The translations under genes were made by a program, and so were the position numbers. This document shows, in pieces, positions 42,001 to 53,339 of a stretch of DNA of 64,000 nucleotides (positions are counted from its first letter, which is position 1; each line of letters opens with the position of its first letter). The DNA comes from Rebecca billardiae RCC1528. Taxonomy: Eukaryota > Haptophyta. Location of the stretch: NCBI GenBank assembly GCA_965240325.2, contig OZ251224.1:1178001-1242000 (forward strand), read 5' to 3'. The notes beneath the pieces were generated by a model. The model did not search any database and was not told the origin of the DNA. It was given only the letters and a program-made list of their open reading frames with translations.

Positions 42001-43163
42001 GAGCACACCGTCGCCCTCCTCGGGCACAGCCAGGCGCTGTGCGCCGCGCTCGGCGCGCGCGTGGACGCGCTCGCGGCCGAGCGCACCCTCGGCGCCGCCG
42101 CTGCCGCAGAGGCTGTCGATGGGCAGTCGCGGCGCGCGTCGAGTGCGGAGGCGACGCTCAGCGCGCTCGAGGGGCGCGTGCACACCAAGGCGGTGCAGCT
42201 GCGCGCCAGATCGCACGAGATCGAGAGGCTGCAGGTGCGGCGCGGCGCAGCTCGCGCACCCGCGTCGGCGCGCGCGCGCGCGCGCGGTGGCGCCGTGCGT
42301 GCCCGCGTGTGTGGCGCGCCGCCGCGTGCGCGCGCTCACCCTGCGCGAGCGCGCGCGCCGCCCCGCGCGCCCGGCGCGCGAGCGCAGACGCAGCTGCGCG
42401 CGGCGCACGAGGACGCTTCGGCCGAGGGCGGCCGGCTGCGCGAGCAGCTGCTGCGGGAGCGCACGCGCGCGCGCGCCGAGGCGGAGAGGCACCAGGTTGT
42501 GCTGCGCGAGGCGCGCGAGCTGCGCACGCGCCAGCTCTCGCTGCGAAGGGCGGCGGGAGGCTCGCTCGCGCGCGCGCTGCGTGCCCTCTCCGCGCTGCGC
42601 GGCGCGTGTGCGCGGCTGGCGCTGCTGCGCTGGGCGAGCGCGGCCGCCTTCCTCCAGGTCGGCTCCGCGTCCGCCACCATCTCCGGACTGCACCACCGGC
42701 TCCAGGTGCGGCCGAGCGCGCGCCAGCCGTGTGCGCGCCAGCCGCGCGCGCCGCGCCCCAGCAGCTGACACGCGCGCCGAGCCGACCCGCGCTGCCCGGT
42801 GCGCGCGCACGCCCGCAGGTCGCGCGCCAGGGGCAGGCGGACGCGAACGCGGGCGCAGCGCACGCGCGCGAGCTCCTGCAGAGCGCGCTGAGCGCGAGAG
42901 ACGTCGCGGAGGACGCCGCGCGCCGGAGCATGGCGGCGCTGCAGGCGTCGGTGGAGGAGCGCAACCGGCTGGTCGCCGAGCTGCGCACCCGCGAGGTGTC
43001 GGCGACGCAACTAGAGACGAGGGTGCTGGCATCGCAGATCGAGCAGACGACGTGGTACCAACGCTCCGTGTCTGCGGCGGCTTCAGCCGCCGATGAAGTG
43101 GACGAGCTCGCTGGCTCGGCCGCGCTGCCGGCAGTGACGCACGACGATGCCATTGGCGCCTGA
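39100..43163 (+). CDS. very large Ala/Arg/Glu-rich coiled-coil protein (3 exons)
   Basis: Exons 39100-42234, 42388-42705 and 42819-43163; introns 42235-42387 (153 nt) and 42706-42818 (113 nt), both CAG|GTGCGG and GCAG. 1265 aa. Most of the protein is long amphipathic helix: ARIEQLETELKTAERRATLE, then SEAARDGLTFRVNELEASLE, and a C-terminal SALSARDVAEDAARRSMAAL. Three spaced blocks have a Trp in an SFI1-like setting: ALHSWQLACHIFAERR, LRALAEWQAAAFAMRH and LALLRWASAAAFLQ. This suggests a centrosome, basal-body or flagellar-root scaffold, but no specific family can be named. Composition is extremely GC-rich, so antisense frames up to 896 codons are open; I reject them. More introns within exon 1 cannot be excluded. 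Confidence 0.75.
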
Positions 43164-43237
43164 GACGTCAGACAGAAAGATCGTCATGACGATGCACCCC
43201 CGCCTAAGTAGCTTAGTAAGTTAATTCGGGGAGTACA

Positions 43238-43286
43238 GTTTACTAATAAGAATAAGGGACGCACACAGCTCAGGCAGGCGAGATTA
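43238..43286 (+). repeat. dispersed leader-like repeat, copy E
   Basis: TTTACTAATAAGAATAAGGG then ACGCACACAGCTCAGGC and AGGCGAGATTAC. It ends about 20 bp before repeat element copy 2. Confidence 0.7.
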
Positions 43287-43305
43287 CAGTAGTACTCATC
43301 ATTAT

Positions 43306-44950
43306 GGCCCGCGGTGCAGGGCGGAGCGCGCAGCGTGGAGCCCGCTCCGTGGGCCCTAACCACGTTTCAAAAAGATCTTTGATCATCAAGAAAAAAGGGA
43401 CGGGGGACGATTTTCATGGCTGGAGGAGACCGAGTTTCGAATTTTGAGACCCTCTCTAACACGCATCACGGCCGAAAAAGGTCGCGCCCACGGCAAGTTC
43501 ATAGTAAAGCGTGGAGTGACGCCCGTCCAAAAAACTTCACGCCCTTTAGGATCCCTAACGTAACGAACCGTTACAAGCGATTTTTTCCGGCCAATGAGAT
43601 TGCAGCAAGGTCCAAGGAGCGATGACGTATCTAGATAGAGATTGCCGCGAACCGATGTGACCATGTACGTCCCTTGAATCAGTTGAATCAACTATTCAAT
43701 CGCGCCGTGTCTGTATCAGGAGCCGACGAGGCAAGGGTCATTAGTAGCCGATGGGCCAACCTCGGCGAATCTCAATACTATCTGACACCGGAAGCGGGAG
43801 CCGGGGCGCGCGGGCCCGCGTTTTGTACGCCACGGCTGCGGCGAGACCGCGAGAGGAGGCGAGCTGACGAGCGACCGACGGGTGAGGACGGCGATGGGCA
43901 GGTGCGCGCGGCGAGTTGCGCCTGGAGCGCGCGGCTGCGGCGGGTCCCGACTGCCGTCGACATCGCGTTCGTGCCCCCGCTCACTCCGCGCGCCCCCGCC
44001 GCCCCGTGTCGATGCCTGCGCGCGGCCGCGCGCCGGTCGGCGCCGGGGCGCCCCGGCCGCGCCGCGGCAGCCGCCCTGTATTCGGGCTCTCGCAAGCTCG
44101 GGGGCAGCGGCGCCTGATGCCGGACTGATCGATCTCTGAGTCTTCGACTTCACCACGCGCCGCCCTTGCCATGCCTTTCCGGGGAGCGCCGACGATCCGA
44201 GTCCATCGTCGACGGTCGACTCTGAGCGAGGGCTACGCCTCGGAACTGAACGGTACTCTACGAGGAGGACGAGCTGAACGGGCGACGGTGGTGCGTGACG
44301 TCCCCAGAGCTGGCTGTGCCTCTGCAACGCGTGCCGAGCCTGATCGAGGTGTGTCAGCCCGTGCACGCGCGGCGTGCGCGAACGATCCGTGACTGGTGCC
44401 CAGTCGCACCTCCGACCTCGGCACCGTGCTCCCTCGGGCTGTCAGCTCCGCGTGGCCTGGCGTGCACGTCGAGTTGCGCTCATGCGTCGATCACGCCTCG
44501 CGCCCGCCTGTCGGCCGTCGCGCAGGCGCTGGTCGAACCCTACTCGGACCAGTGCAAATCATCTAACTATCCTGGCGCTGCCGGTGCGCGGTGACCCGCG
44601 GCGGGACAGCGGTCAGTCAGCAGCAGCGGCCCGAACGAATCCGCGGCCCCGCACCGTGCTCCCTGGCTGTCAGCTTCGCGTGGCCTGGCGTGCACGTGGA
44701 GTCGCGCTCATGCGTCGATCACGCCTCGTCGCATCCGCCTGTACACAATCGGCGCCGCGCCGGCGGCTGCGAACGAAGTGCGCCGATGGGCCCGCGCCCC
44801 GGGGGCGGCGGGCGGCGGCGCGCCGCTGGAGTCTAGTTGTACGGGCATGCAACTCCGGGTCTGTCAATAGACGACTGCGATGGAGGGTGCACCGCCACCG
44901 CGGGCCCTGAACTACGTTCGTTCTACGGAAAAGGACCGCGGAACGCGGTC
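43306..44950 (-). mobile_element. 1.6-kb dispersed element, copy 2 (inverted)
   Basis: Reverse-orientation copy of the element at 29184-30789: starts GGCCCGCGGTGCAG and ends with the hairpin at 44934-44950, AT on both outer sides. It keeps the palindrome GTAACGAACCGTTAC (43560-43574), the TTTTGAAACGTGG-type 3' block and long internal stretches alignable to copy 1. No transposase frame. Confidence 0.75.
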
Positions 44951-44963
44951 ATATCAGTAGTAT

Positions 44964-46574
44964 GACCGCGTTCCGCGGTCCTCTTCCGTCGTCAGAACCA
45001 ACGAAGTTGGGGGCCCGCGGTGCAGAGTCTGTCTGTGCCGGCCGTCTGACAGTCTGTGCGGTCGCGCGGACTCGCCGCTCGCAGATCAGCCTGTGGCTCT
45101 CGTGTCAGGCAGTCAGGCATCCGTCGTGCCCATCAGCGCCAGAGCTGGCTCTCAGTCACTGAGTGAGTGAGAGCCGCCGCTCACGGTCAGCGCGCAGTCC
45201 GAGCTCCGAGCTCGCGCGCGAAACGCCCGCCCATGCGCCAGTCAAGCCGTCGAGACTCGAGACAGCTCGGATGCGGCGGACGAGAGCAAAAAGGATGTGC
45301 GCGTGGTCCAGCTCGTGCTGCGACTCGGACTCGCCCAGTCTCGTCGCCCGCAGATCTGCGCGCGCTGCTTGCCGCGCCGCTGCATCATGTGCAGCCAGAG
45401 GCTCCAGTCAGTCAGCACGCCGCACGCGGATGAGCCATCACAGCTCGGCCATGGACGGCGCGAGCGAGGGCTTGGGCGAGCGAGATGGCCGTGGTGGCTG
45501 CTCCACATCCCGACAAAACGTCCAAGACTACCCGCTCGCACCACGCCGACTGGATCAGGCGAAGGCTCCGCACTGCAGATCAGGCTCGGCGAGACGCGGC
45601 TGAACCGCGACGTCCTCGCGACCGCCCGCGCTTGAACATGCCGAGAGTTCAGCTGCGCGGCGTGCGGCGTGGCGCGCGCGGGCGCGCGCATGGATTCACG
45701 CGTTAGGATGCCCCGCGGTCTCCTCCTCGTACCGTCGCCGACTGCTCTCCGCGCGCGAGCGTCGACATCGATTCGTGTCCGCGGTCCGGTGCTCGGTTGG
45801 AAACCGCACTGACTGGGCCGAAGAGGGATCGGCAGGGCGGGGCGCGCGGGGTGAGCGGGCACGAAAGCGACGCTGACGACCGTCGGGATACCCGCCGCAG
45901 CAGCGCGCACCTGCGCTGAGTCCGTCGGATTGAACGATCGTGCGCTGCCGCAGCGGGCCGCCCCTCGGCCTCCGTTCGCTTTCGTTCGGCTGTGCTGGCA
46001 GTGGCCGAGGCGGCGAGGCGACGACTCCAGAGCTCAGAAGGCCGTATCCAGTATTCATCAAGGGACGAGATAGTATGAAGATTGCGTTGTGGTTGCGCGA
46101 TCAACATTTGATCATCAAACGTCGTCGCTCCTTGAATGCCGTTTTTATCGGTTGGCGGTTGGCGGCAATCTCATACTTATAAGGATAGCTGCGGCGGGTA
46201 TTTTCAATCTCTCGCACTATTGGAGTTGGTTGGACGATTATGTCAACGGTCGTTCTTGGCATCTTGCAGCGGCGAGGCCATATTATTTTACTATGGTCAC
46301 ACTACATTAAGGAGAGTCTACCCACAATTACCCTGCCTCGCACACTTGGGCGTGGGTTTCGTTGATTCCTCTGTTCACTATTCAAGACGGCGGACGCGCC
46401 CTTTTTCGACGAGGATGCACCTGTAAGGGAGTCTCAAAATTCGAAACTCGGTCTCCTCCAGCCCTGAAAATCGTCCCCCGTCCCTTTTTTCTTTGATCAA
46501 AGATCTTTTTGAAACGTGGTTCGGGCCCGCTGGTGCGGGCTCCACGCTGCGCGCTCCGCCCTGCACCGCGGGCC
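44964..46574 (+). mobile_element. 1.6-kb dispersed element, copy 3
   Basis: Begins with the same hairpin (44964-44980), 13 bp from the end of copy 2 and facing away from it, and ends CTGCACCGCGGGCC at 46574, again flanked by AT. Shared blocks: GGGGGCCCGCGGTGCAGAG near 45010, GAGCGGGCACGAAAGCGACG near 45855, the GGCGGGTATTTTCAAT and GAGAGTCTACCCACAA motifs, and the 3' 140 bp. The middle diverges from the other copies, so it is an older or different subfamily member. Confidence 0.7.
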
Positions 46575-47364
<790 letters not shown>

Positions 47365-48720
47365 CTACTGCAGCTCTTCCCTTTCGTGCTCGGCAGGCGG
47401 GGCCAGCCGCATGCCGAGCGTGCCCTGCAGCTCGAGCGCGTAACGATCGGCCTCGGCCACGAGCTCGTCGGCGACGCCCTCCCGCCCGAGCAGCGCGAAG
47501 GCGGGCACGTACACCTTCATGTCCTTGCCCTGCTGCACGTTGCGCGCGCGCGCGCTCTCCTGCTCCGCGCGGAAGGGCGCGCTCGAGCGGCGCTCGTCGT
47601 CCTGCTCGTGGCTGAGCGCGCACACGCGCGCGATGTGCGCCGCGGTGGCGTCCGCGTCGTGGCCCGCCTCGACCCACTCGAACGCCGGCTCCTTCCGGAA
47701 CCACTTCATCTGCGCCGCCGCGTACGTGCGGCTCGCCTGCGCGAACGCGTGCACAAAGCGCCACCACGCGGCCGCGTCCCCGGCCGCGTGCTCGGCGCGC
47801 AGCAGGTACTCGATGGCCTGGCGGTAGCCCACGGCGCGGCCGGCGGGGCTGTCCGGCCGCAGCTTGCGCGCGCGCAGCAGCTCGTACGTCTCGCGCAGCA
47901 GCCCGCCGAGCAGCATGCGCTCGCACCGCTCGTCGATCCTGCGGCTGAGCTCGGTCCGGTCCGCGTGCAGGAAGAAGCAGCGCAGCGCACACGCGCCGTG
48001 CACGAGCTCGTGCGGCGCGCGCGTGGGCTTGAGCGCGGAGAGCGGCGCGTTCGTCTGCCGGGCGATCGTGATCGATCGCGCGAGCCGGTACCAGTCGTTC
48101 CGGCTCAGCGACGCCGCGCGCTCCGCGTCCAGCGGCGCCAGCAGCGCGAGGCCAGCGTCCCAGTCTGCCGCTGCCTCGAGAGGCTTCAGCTCCGCACCGA
48201 CCGCCGCGGCGAGGGCCGGGTCGGCGCGCGGCGCCGTGGGCGGGCCGGAGGCGAGCCAGCGCATGTACATTGACGTGCCGCCCACGCAGATCGGCAGCGC
48301 CCCGCGCGCGCAGATCTCGGCGACCGCGTCGCGCGCGCGCGCGTAGAAGTCGCCCGCTGAGAACGGCTCGCGCGGATCGGCGACGTCCAGGAGGTGGTGG
48401 CGCACGGCGAGCTGCTCGGCCGGGCTGGCCTTATTCGAGCCCACGTCGAGCTCGCGGTACACTTGCACGGAGTCCACCGACACGATCTCGCCGCGGAGCT
48501 GCGTGGCGAGTCGGAGCGCGACGGCCGACTTGCCCACGCCGGTCGGGCCGGCGATGAGCACGACGACTGGCCGCGGCGGCGCGGCTGCTGCGGCTGGGCG
48601 GGCGCGCAGAGCTGTGCGAAGGGTCCGGCGGCACGCCGGCGACGAGCACACCGACGCCATCACCGCCGCGCTCGCGAGCGCCGCGGCCGCGAGCGTGGTC
48701 GTCGCCGTGACGTAGTGCAT
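47365..48720 (-). CDS. tRNA dimethylallyltransferase (MiaA/TRIT1 family)
   Basis: 451 aa, single exon, ATG at 48720. Transfers a dimethylallyl group to A37 of tRNAs that read UNN codons. P-loop IAGPTGVGKSAVALRLA, then VSVDSVQVYRELDVGSNK (tRNA/substrate loop), VADPREPFSAGDFYARA, VGGTSMYMRWLA (usual GGTGLY, here with Ser), SRNDWYRLARSITIARQT and GYRQAIEYL, all in the family order. About 50 residues precede the P-loop, with an early Ala-rich stretch (TATTTLAAAALASAAVMASV) that could be an organelle leader. No C-terminal zinc finger of the TRIT1 kind is seen. An adenylate isopentenyltransferase (cytokinin) is possible, but the conserved tRNA-type insert region favours tRNA as substrate. Divergent from the C2-tyrosinase gene. 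Confidence 0.88.
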   Translation of the reverse strand: MHYVTATTTLAAAALASAAVMASVCSSPACRRTLRTALRARPAAAAAPPRPVVVLIAGPTGVGKSAVALRLATQLRGEIVSVDSVQVYRELDVGSNKASPAEQLAVRHHLLDVADPREPFSAGDFYARARDAVAEICARGALPICVGGTSMYMRWLASGPPTAPRADPALAAAVGAELKPLEAAADWDAGLALLAPLDAERAASLSRNDWYRLARSITIARQTNAPLSALKPTRAPHELVHGACALRCFFLHADRTELSRRIDERCERMLLGGLLRETYELLRARKLRPDSPAGRAVGYRQAIEYLLRAEHAAGDAAAWWRFVHAFAQASRTYAAAQMKWFRKEPAFEWVEAGHDADATAAHIARVCALSHEQDDERRSSAPFRAEQESARARNVQQGKDMKVYVPAFALLGREGVADELVAEADRYALELQGTLGMRLAPPAEHEREELQ

Positions 48721-48885
48721 GCCGGCCAGTGCCGCGCGTGCGTCCGCGTGGGCGGCCGCCGAGTCCGGGGCCGCAATTGTTACGGCCGGGCGGCCAAACC
48801 GGGCGAATAAAAACTGTTAAAACTGCCGACGCCTCCCGCTCCCGACACCGACACTGCGCTCGCCTGGCGCGCCAACCGCTGACCC
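48721..48885. promoter_or_regulatory. shared divergent promoter interval, MiaA-type / C2-tyrosinase-matrixin
   Basis: 165 bp between divergent ATGs. Contains AATAAAAACTGTTAAAACTG near 48806, the only AT-rich patch. Inferred from layout. Confidence 0.35.
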
Positions 48886-49762
48886 ATGACGTCCACGTTC
48901 ACCAGCTTCGCCGCCCGAGGCCTGGCGAATCGCGACAGCCGCTCGCGCACCGACCCGTTCATCCGCGTCTCCGTCGGCGATCGCTTTGCCGACACCGCGG
49001 AGCTGCGCAACTCGCTCGACCCGACGTGGCCGGAGACCGAGGCCGTGCGGCTGGCGCTGCAGGGCGCGACGTCCGTGCGCGTCGAGGTGTGGGACTACGA
49101 CTGGGCACGCGATGCGTCGGGCGCGCCCGTCGCGGGCGCGCACGACTCGTGCGGCTGGGCCGACGTCGACGTCTCCGAGCCGCAGGGCAGCGGCACGTTT
49201 CCTCTGCAGGGCGGCGCGGCCGGGTCGACGGTCTCGCTCGCGTGGACGACGCCCGAGCAGCCTGGCGGGGAGGCGGAGGAGGCCACGCCCGCACGCCCGC
49301 CGCGCGAGCCCGCCGCGCCGCGCATCGCCACGTTCAACGCCATCTCGGCGCGCAACCTCCCCAACCTCGACGGCCGCTCGCGCACCGACCCGTTTGTGCG
49401 GCTGAGCGCGGGCGCGTCGAGTGCAGACACGTACATGGTGCGCAACACGCTGGACCCGGTGTGGGCGGACGCGGTGAGCCTCGAGATCACCGGCGCGTCC
49501 ACCGTGCGCGTCGAGGTCTTCGACTTCGACTGGGAGCGCGACGCGTCCGGCTCGCTCGCACCGGGCGGGCACGACAGCTGCGGCTGGGCGGAGGTGGACG
49601 TGCGCGGTGAGGCGGGCGGCGGCACACTCGCGCTGCAGGGCGGCGCGGAGGGGAGCAGCATCACGCTCTCGTGGGCGACGTCGGGCGGCGCCGCCTCGGC
49701 GGCAGCCCCGGCGCCCGCGCCCGCGCCCGCGGTGCCTCCGACGCCCGCGCCCGCAGCCGCCC

Positions 49763-49796
<34 letters not shown>

Positions 49797-52679
49797 TGCG
49801 CCTGCGCCCGCGGCTGCGGCTGCGCCCGCCTCCGCGCCGGCCGCGCCCGCAGTCGTCGTGCGCCGAGAGTTTCGAGCGCTCTCGCGGCGCGAGCAGGAGC
49901 GCGTGATCGGCGCGTTCCGCCAGCTGATGCACGCGCCGTCGGGCCCGGGCTCGAGCGAGTACGCGCGCATCGCGCAGCTCCACGCCGACTTCTGCCACCA
50001 CGGGCAGGAGAGCTTCCCCGCGTGGCACCGCGCGTACGCCCTCGAGCTCGAGAGGGCGCTGCAGGCGGCCGACCGCGCGCGCGGCGGCGACGGGCGCGTC
50101 GCGCTGCCGTACTGGGACTGGACGTCGCTGCGCGCGAACGAGGGGATGCCGCGCGCGCTGCGCGACGCGTTCGGCGAGATGCCCGCCGACCTGGTGGACG
50201 CGTCCACGCACGCCCCGCTCGCCGAGCGCGGCTACACGCGCGTGCACGCGGACAGCGCCATCTATCAGCGGCTCGGCGCGGCGCGCGCGGCGCAGCAGGC
50301 GGCGGTGGCGCTGCAGCAGCCGCAGCACTGGCAGCACGCGTCGACGCGCTGGCGCGGCTCCTTCGAGGGCAACTCGGTCGAGGCGCCGCACAACGCGGTG
50401 CACAACGCCGTCGGCTTCCCGATGACGTCCACCCGGTGCGCGCGCCAGCGCACGCCGGCAGACCAGCGCGCGCGAGCCCTGCGCGGCCGCGCACCTGCGC
50501 GCGGCCGCGCGCGCGCGCGCGGCCGCCGGCTGACGCACGGCGCGGCGCGCGCGCGCGCACGCGCGGTGCAGGTACGCCTCGTTCCACCCGATCTTCTTCC
50601 TGCACCACTGCAACGTCGACCGCCAGCACGAGGCGTACCTGCAGCTGCACGGCCGCGCGGAGGTGGAGGCGGAGTACGTGGCCAGCCAGCGCGCGCTCGA
50701 GGCGCGCGGCGAGCCCAACCGGTACGAGGCGCCGCTCGAGCCGTTCGCGCACCCGCGCACGGGCGCGGCGCTCACGCCGGCGGACTGCTTCGACGCGCGC
50801 GGCCTCGGCTTCGAGTACGACGTGCTCCCGCCCGCGCCGCCGCTGCAGCTGCGCGCGCCGCCCGTGCACGCGTGCTTTGACGGCATCGAGCCGCTGCAGC
50901 TCGACTTCAAGTCGTGGCTGCTGCATGTGTTCGTGGCGGACGCGGTCGCGGAGGGCGCGGGCGCGTTTGGCAGCGCGGAGTGGGCGGCGGCGCTCGGGCC
51001 GTCGGCGTGGTTCCGCGACCCGCGGTACGCGGGCTGCGGCGCCGTCTTCGGCGGCAAGGCCACCGAGTGCGCCGGCTGCGCCGAGCGCGAGCCGTACAAC
51101 GTGTGCGTCGACGTGTCCGACGCGATGCGCGCCGCGCGCGTGACGCGCGCGGAGGCACGGCTGGTGGTGCTGTGCGAGGACGAGGTGGGCGGGCTGCGGC
51201 TGCTCGGGGCGGAGGGCGTGGCCGGCGTGCCGCAGCCCGTGCTCCGCGGCCCCGCCTTCGCCGAGCCGCTGCCGGGCGTCGACCACGCCGAGGGCAGCCC
51301 GCCAGCCGCGGACGCGGCCCACGACGAGACCGAGCGCGCGCAGCTCGTGCGGCTGCTGCGCCGCTACGGCCAGCTGGCGGACGGCGCGGCGGAGGAGGCG
51401 GCGGTTGAGGACGAGGCGCTGCGCGCGGCGGTGCGCGCGGCGCAGGCCGCGCTGGGGCTGCCGCAGACCGGCGTGTGCGGCGCCGAGACCAAGGCCGCCC
51501 TCCGCCGCGCGCGCGCCGACGACCTGCGCGACGACGTCGCCGACCGCGCCACGCGCGCGCGCGCCGAGCGGGTCCTGTACCACGTGGGTGCCGTGCCTGC
51601 GAACGTGGCCGCGCGCGCGCTGCTCGACGACGTGGCGGCGGCGCTGCGCGCGTGGGCCGAGCACACGTCGATCCGCTTCGCGCGCACGCTCGACGCCGCC
51701 GCGGCCACGCTGCACATCCGCTGGGTCGACCTCAGCGCCGCCTCCGCCTCCGCCTCCGCCTCGGGCGCGCACGCGCCGCCTCTGGACGGCGTCGGCGGCG
51801 CGCTCGCGCACGCGACCGCCAACGCCATCGAGCTCGACCTGGCGGAGCTGTGGCTCACGAGCGGCCAGCCGGCACCGCGCCCGGCGGGGCCGCGGCCGGG
51901 GTACCGCGTCTTCGAGGTGCTGCTGCACGAGGTGTGCGCGCGCGCGCTCGCACACACGCGGCACACGCGGCCAGGCCCGTGAGTGTGCACGTTGCAACCG
52001 GGCCTGCGCTCTCAGGCAGTGGCTCTCAGGCCGCTCGGCTCATCCTCCCCTCCTGCGCGCGCGCCACGCGTGTCCGGGTGCGCGCGCAGGCGGGCCACGC
52101 GCTCGGGCTGGGCCACTCGTCCGACCCGTCGGCGGTGATGAGCCCGTACTACGTCGAGGGCCGCACCGCTCTCACGCGCGCAGACATCGAGCGCGCGGCA
52201 GCACTGTACGGGCCCCCGGCTTCCAGGGCGGCGGCGGGCAGCGCGGACCTCGACACCAAGCTGGAGGAGGCGGCGCTGCGCGAGCGCTTCGTCGCGGAGC
52301 AGTATGCCGCCGTGGCCCGCGCCCACGCCGGCCGCGTCGAGGTGGCGCACGCGCTCGGCCTCCTGAAGACCATCGCGCCCGTCCTCACCCACCGGATGTC
52401 GGACGCGGTGCGAGCCGCGCGCGCGCGTGCGCGCCTACGCGCGCGCGGTGCGCTGGGCGCGCGGCTGGCGCGCGCACGCTCGGCTGCCCTGACGGCGATG
52501 CCGCGCCCGGCGCGGTGTCCGCCCTCGCTGCCGCCGACCCACAGGCACTGAACGCCCTCGTCCAGGCCACGCTCGGCGCGGCCGCCTCGCCATCCGACAG
52601 CCTGGAGTACGGCGCGCTCGCGAGCTGCTACAACGCGGTCGTCGACCGGTCTCGCCTGGCTGCCTCGGCCCATGCGTGA
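48886..52679 (+). CDS. C2-C2-tyrosinase-PG-binding-matrixin fusion (4 exons)
   Basis: Exons 48886-50435, 50572-51931, 52090-52407 and 52545-52679; introns 136, 158 and 137 nt; total 3363 nt, 1120 aa, in frame throughout. C2 domains at about 1-125 and 145-265 (SRTDPFIRVSVGD, VRVEVWDYDW; SRTDPFVRLS, VRVEVFDFDWERD). Pro/Ala linker to about 325. Tyrosinase core of the mollusc hemocyanin kind: CuA His366, His372 and His381 (LHADFCHHG, FPAWHRAY), VALPYWDWT, CuB His502 and His506 (PHNAVHNAVGF) plus HPIFFLHHCNVDR (522-534) across intron 1. PG-binding-like helices at about 772-837. M10 matrixin with HEAGHALGLGH (969-979), split by intron 2, Met-turn VMSPYY and LTRADIERAAALYG. No signal peptide. Predicted: copper phenol oxidation and zinc proteolysis on one membrane-recruitable chain. 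The last intron is the least certain. Confidence 0.8.
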
Positions 52680-53339
52680 GGTTGCCAGTGCTGCCAGGCT
52701 GGCCTGCACGTGGCCACCGTTGGGCTGGCGCCGCTGGGCTCGTTCACTCGCGACGACGACTCTTCCTGCACGTCGAGCGAAGTGCCAACCGCGCAACCGA
52801 GTTGAGCGCCGCGGTGCCGGGCGCTCGGCCTCTGTCGAGTGTCAGCGGCCGTACAGTAGTCTTTACTCTTTAGTATGTAGTACGCCGAGCGGTCGCAATG
52901 CATGTCAAAGAGTCGTGATGTAGTCCAGCCTAGCATGAGGCGGGCTATCGGTGAACCTGGGCGTACAGTAGGTCTACAACAAGGCCGCCTAGTGGCTACC
53001 GCTAGCCGTAGTCGGTAGTGGATCAATTTCTGGTCAGCCACTTGCGCCGGCATCATGCGGGCCAGTGTCCAGCGCCGCTGGGCGCGAAGGCGTGCGCGCA
53101 TGCCATGTGCTAGACCGTCGAGTCGGCGACCAATGCCGAGGCCCCCGCGCAGCGCTTCGAGCGCGGTGCGTCCGCTCGCGCGGCGCACGTGACGCACATC
53201 CCGCACGCGCCGTGCGCCACTGCGCCCGTCACCGTTGGCCGGACTCCGGAAGCGGGAAGCCCGTTCCTGTGAACTCGCGTCCAGCGTGCCTGCGCGCTTG
53301 CCTCCTCACACCGCAGCTGCCCGGCCTCTACGCCGAAGC
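52680..53339. other. intergenic
   Basis: 660 bp between two plus-strand genes. The downstream open frame extends to 53235, but no conserved sequence precedes the chosen ATG. No other feature. Confidence 0.5.

Noticed and set aside
40342-43032. 896-codon minus-strand frame opposite the coiled-coil gene
   Set aside because: Arg/Ala-rich shadow frame with no recognisable motif; the plus strand has helical heptads and matching splice sites.
48817-51997. Two long minus-strand frames (760 and 778 codons) opposite the C2-tyrosinase-matrixin gene
   Set aside because: Composition-driven shadows; they share no motifs with known proteins.
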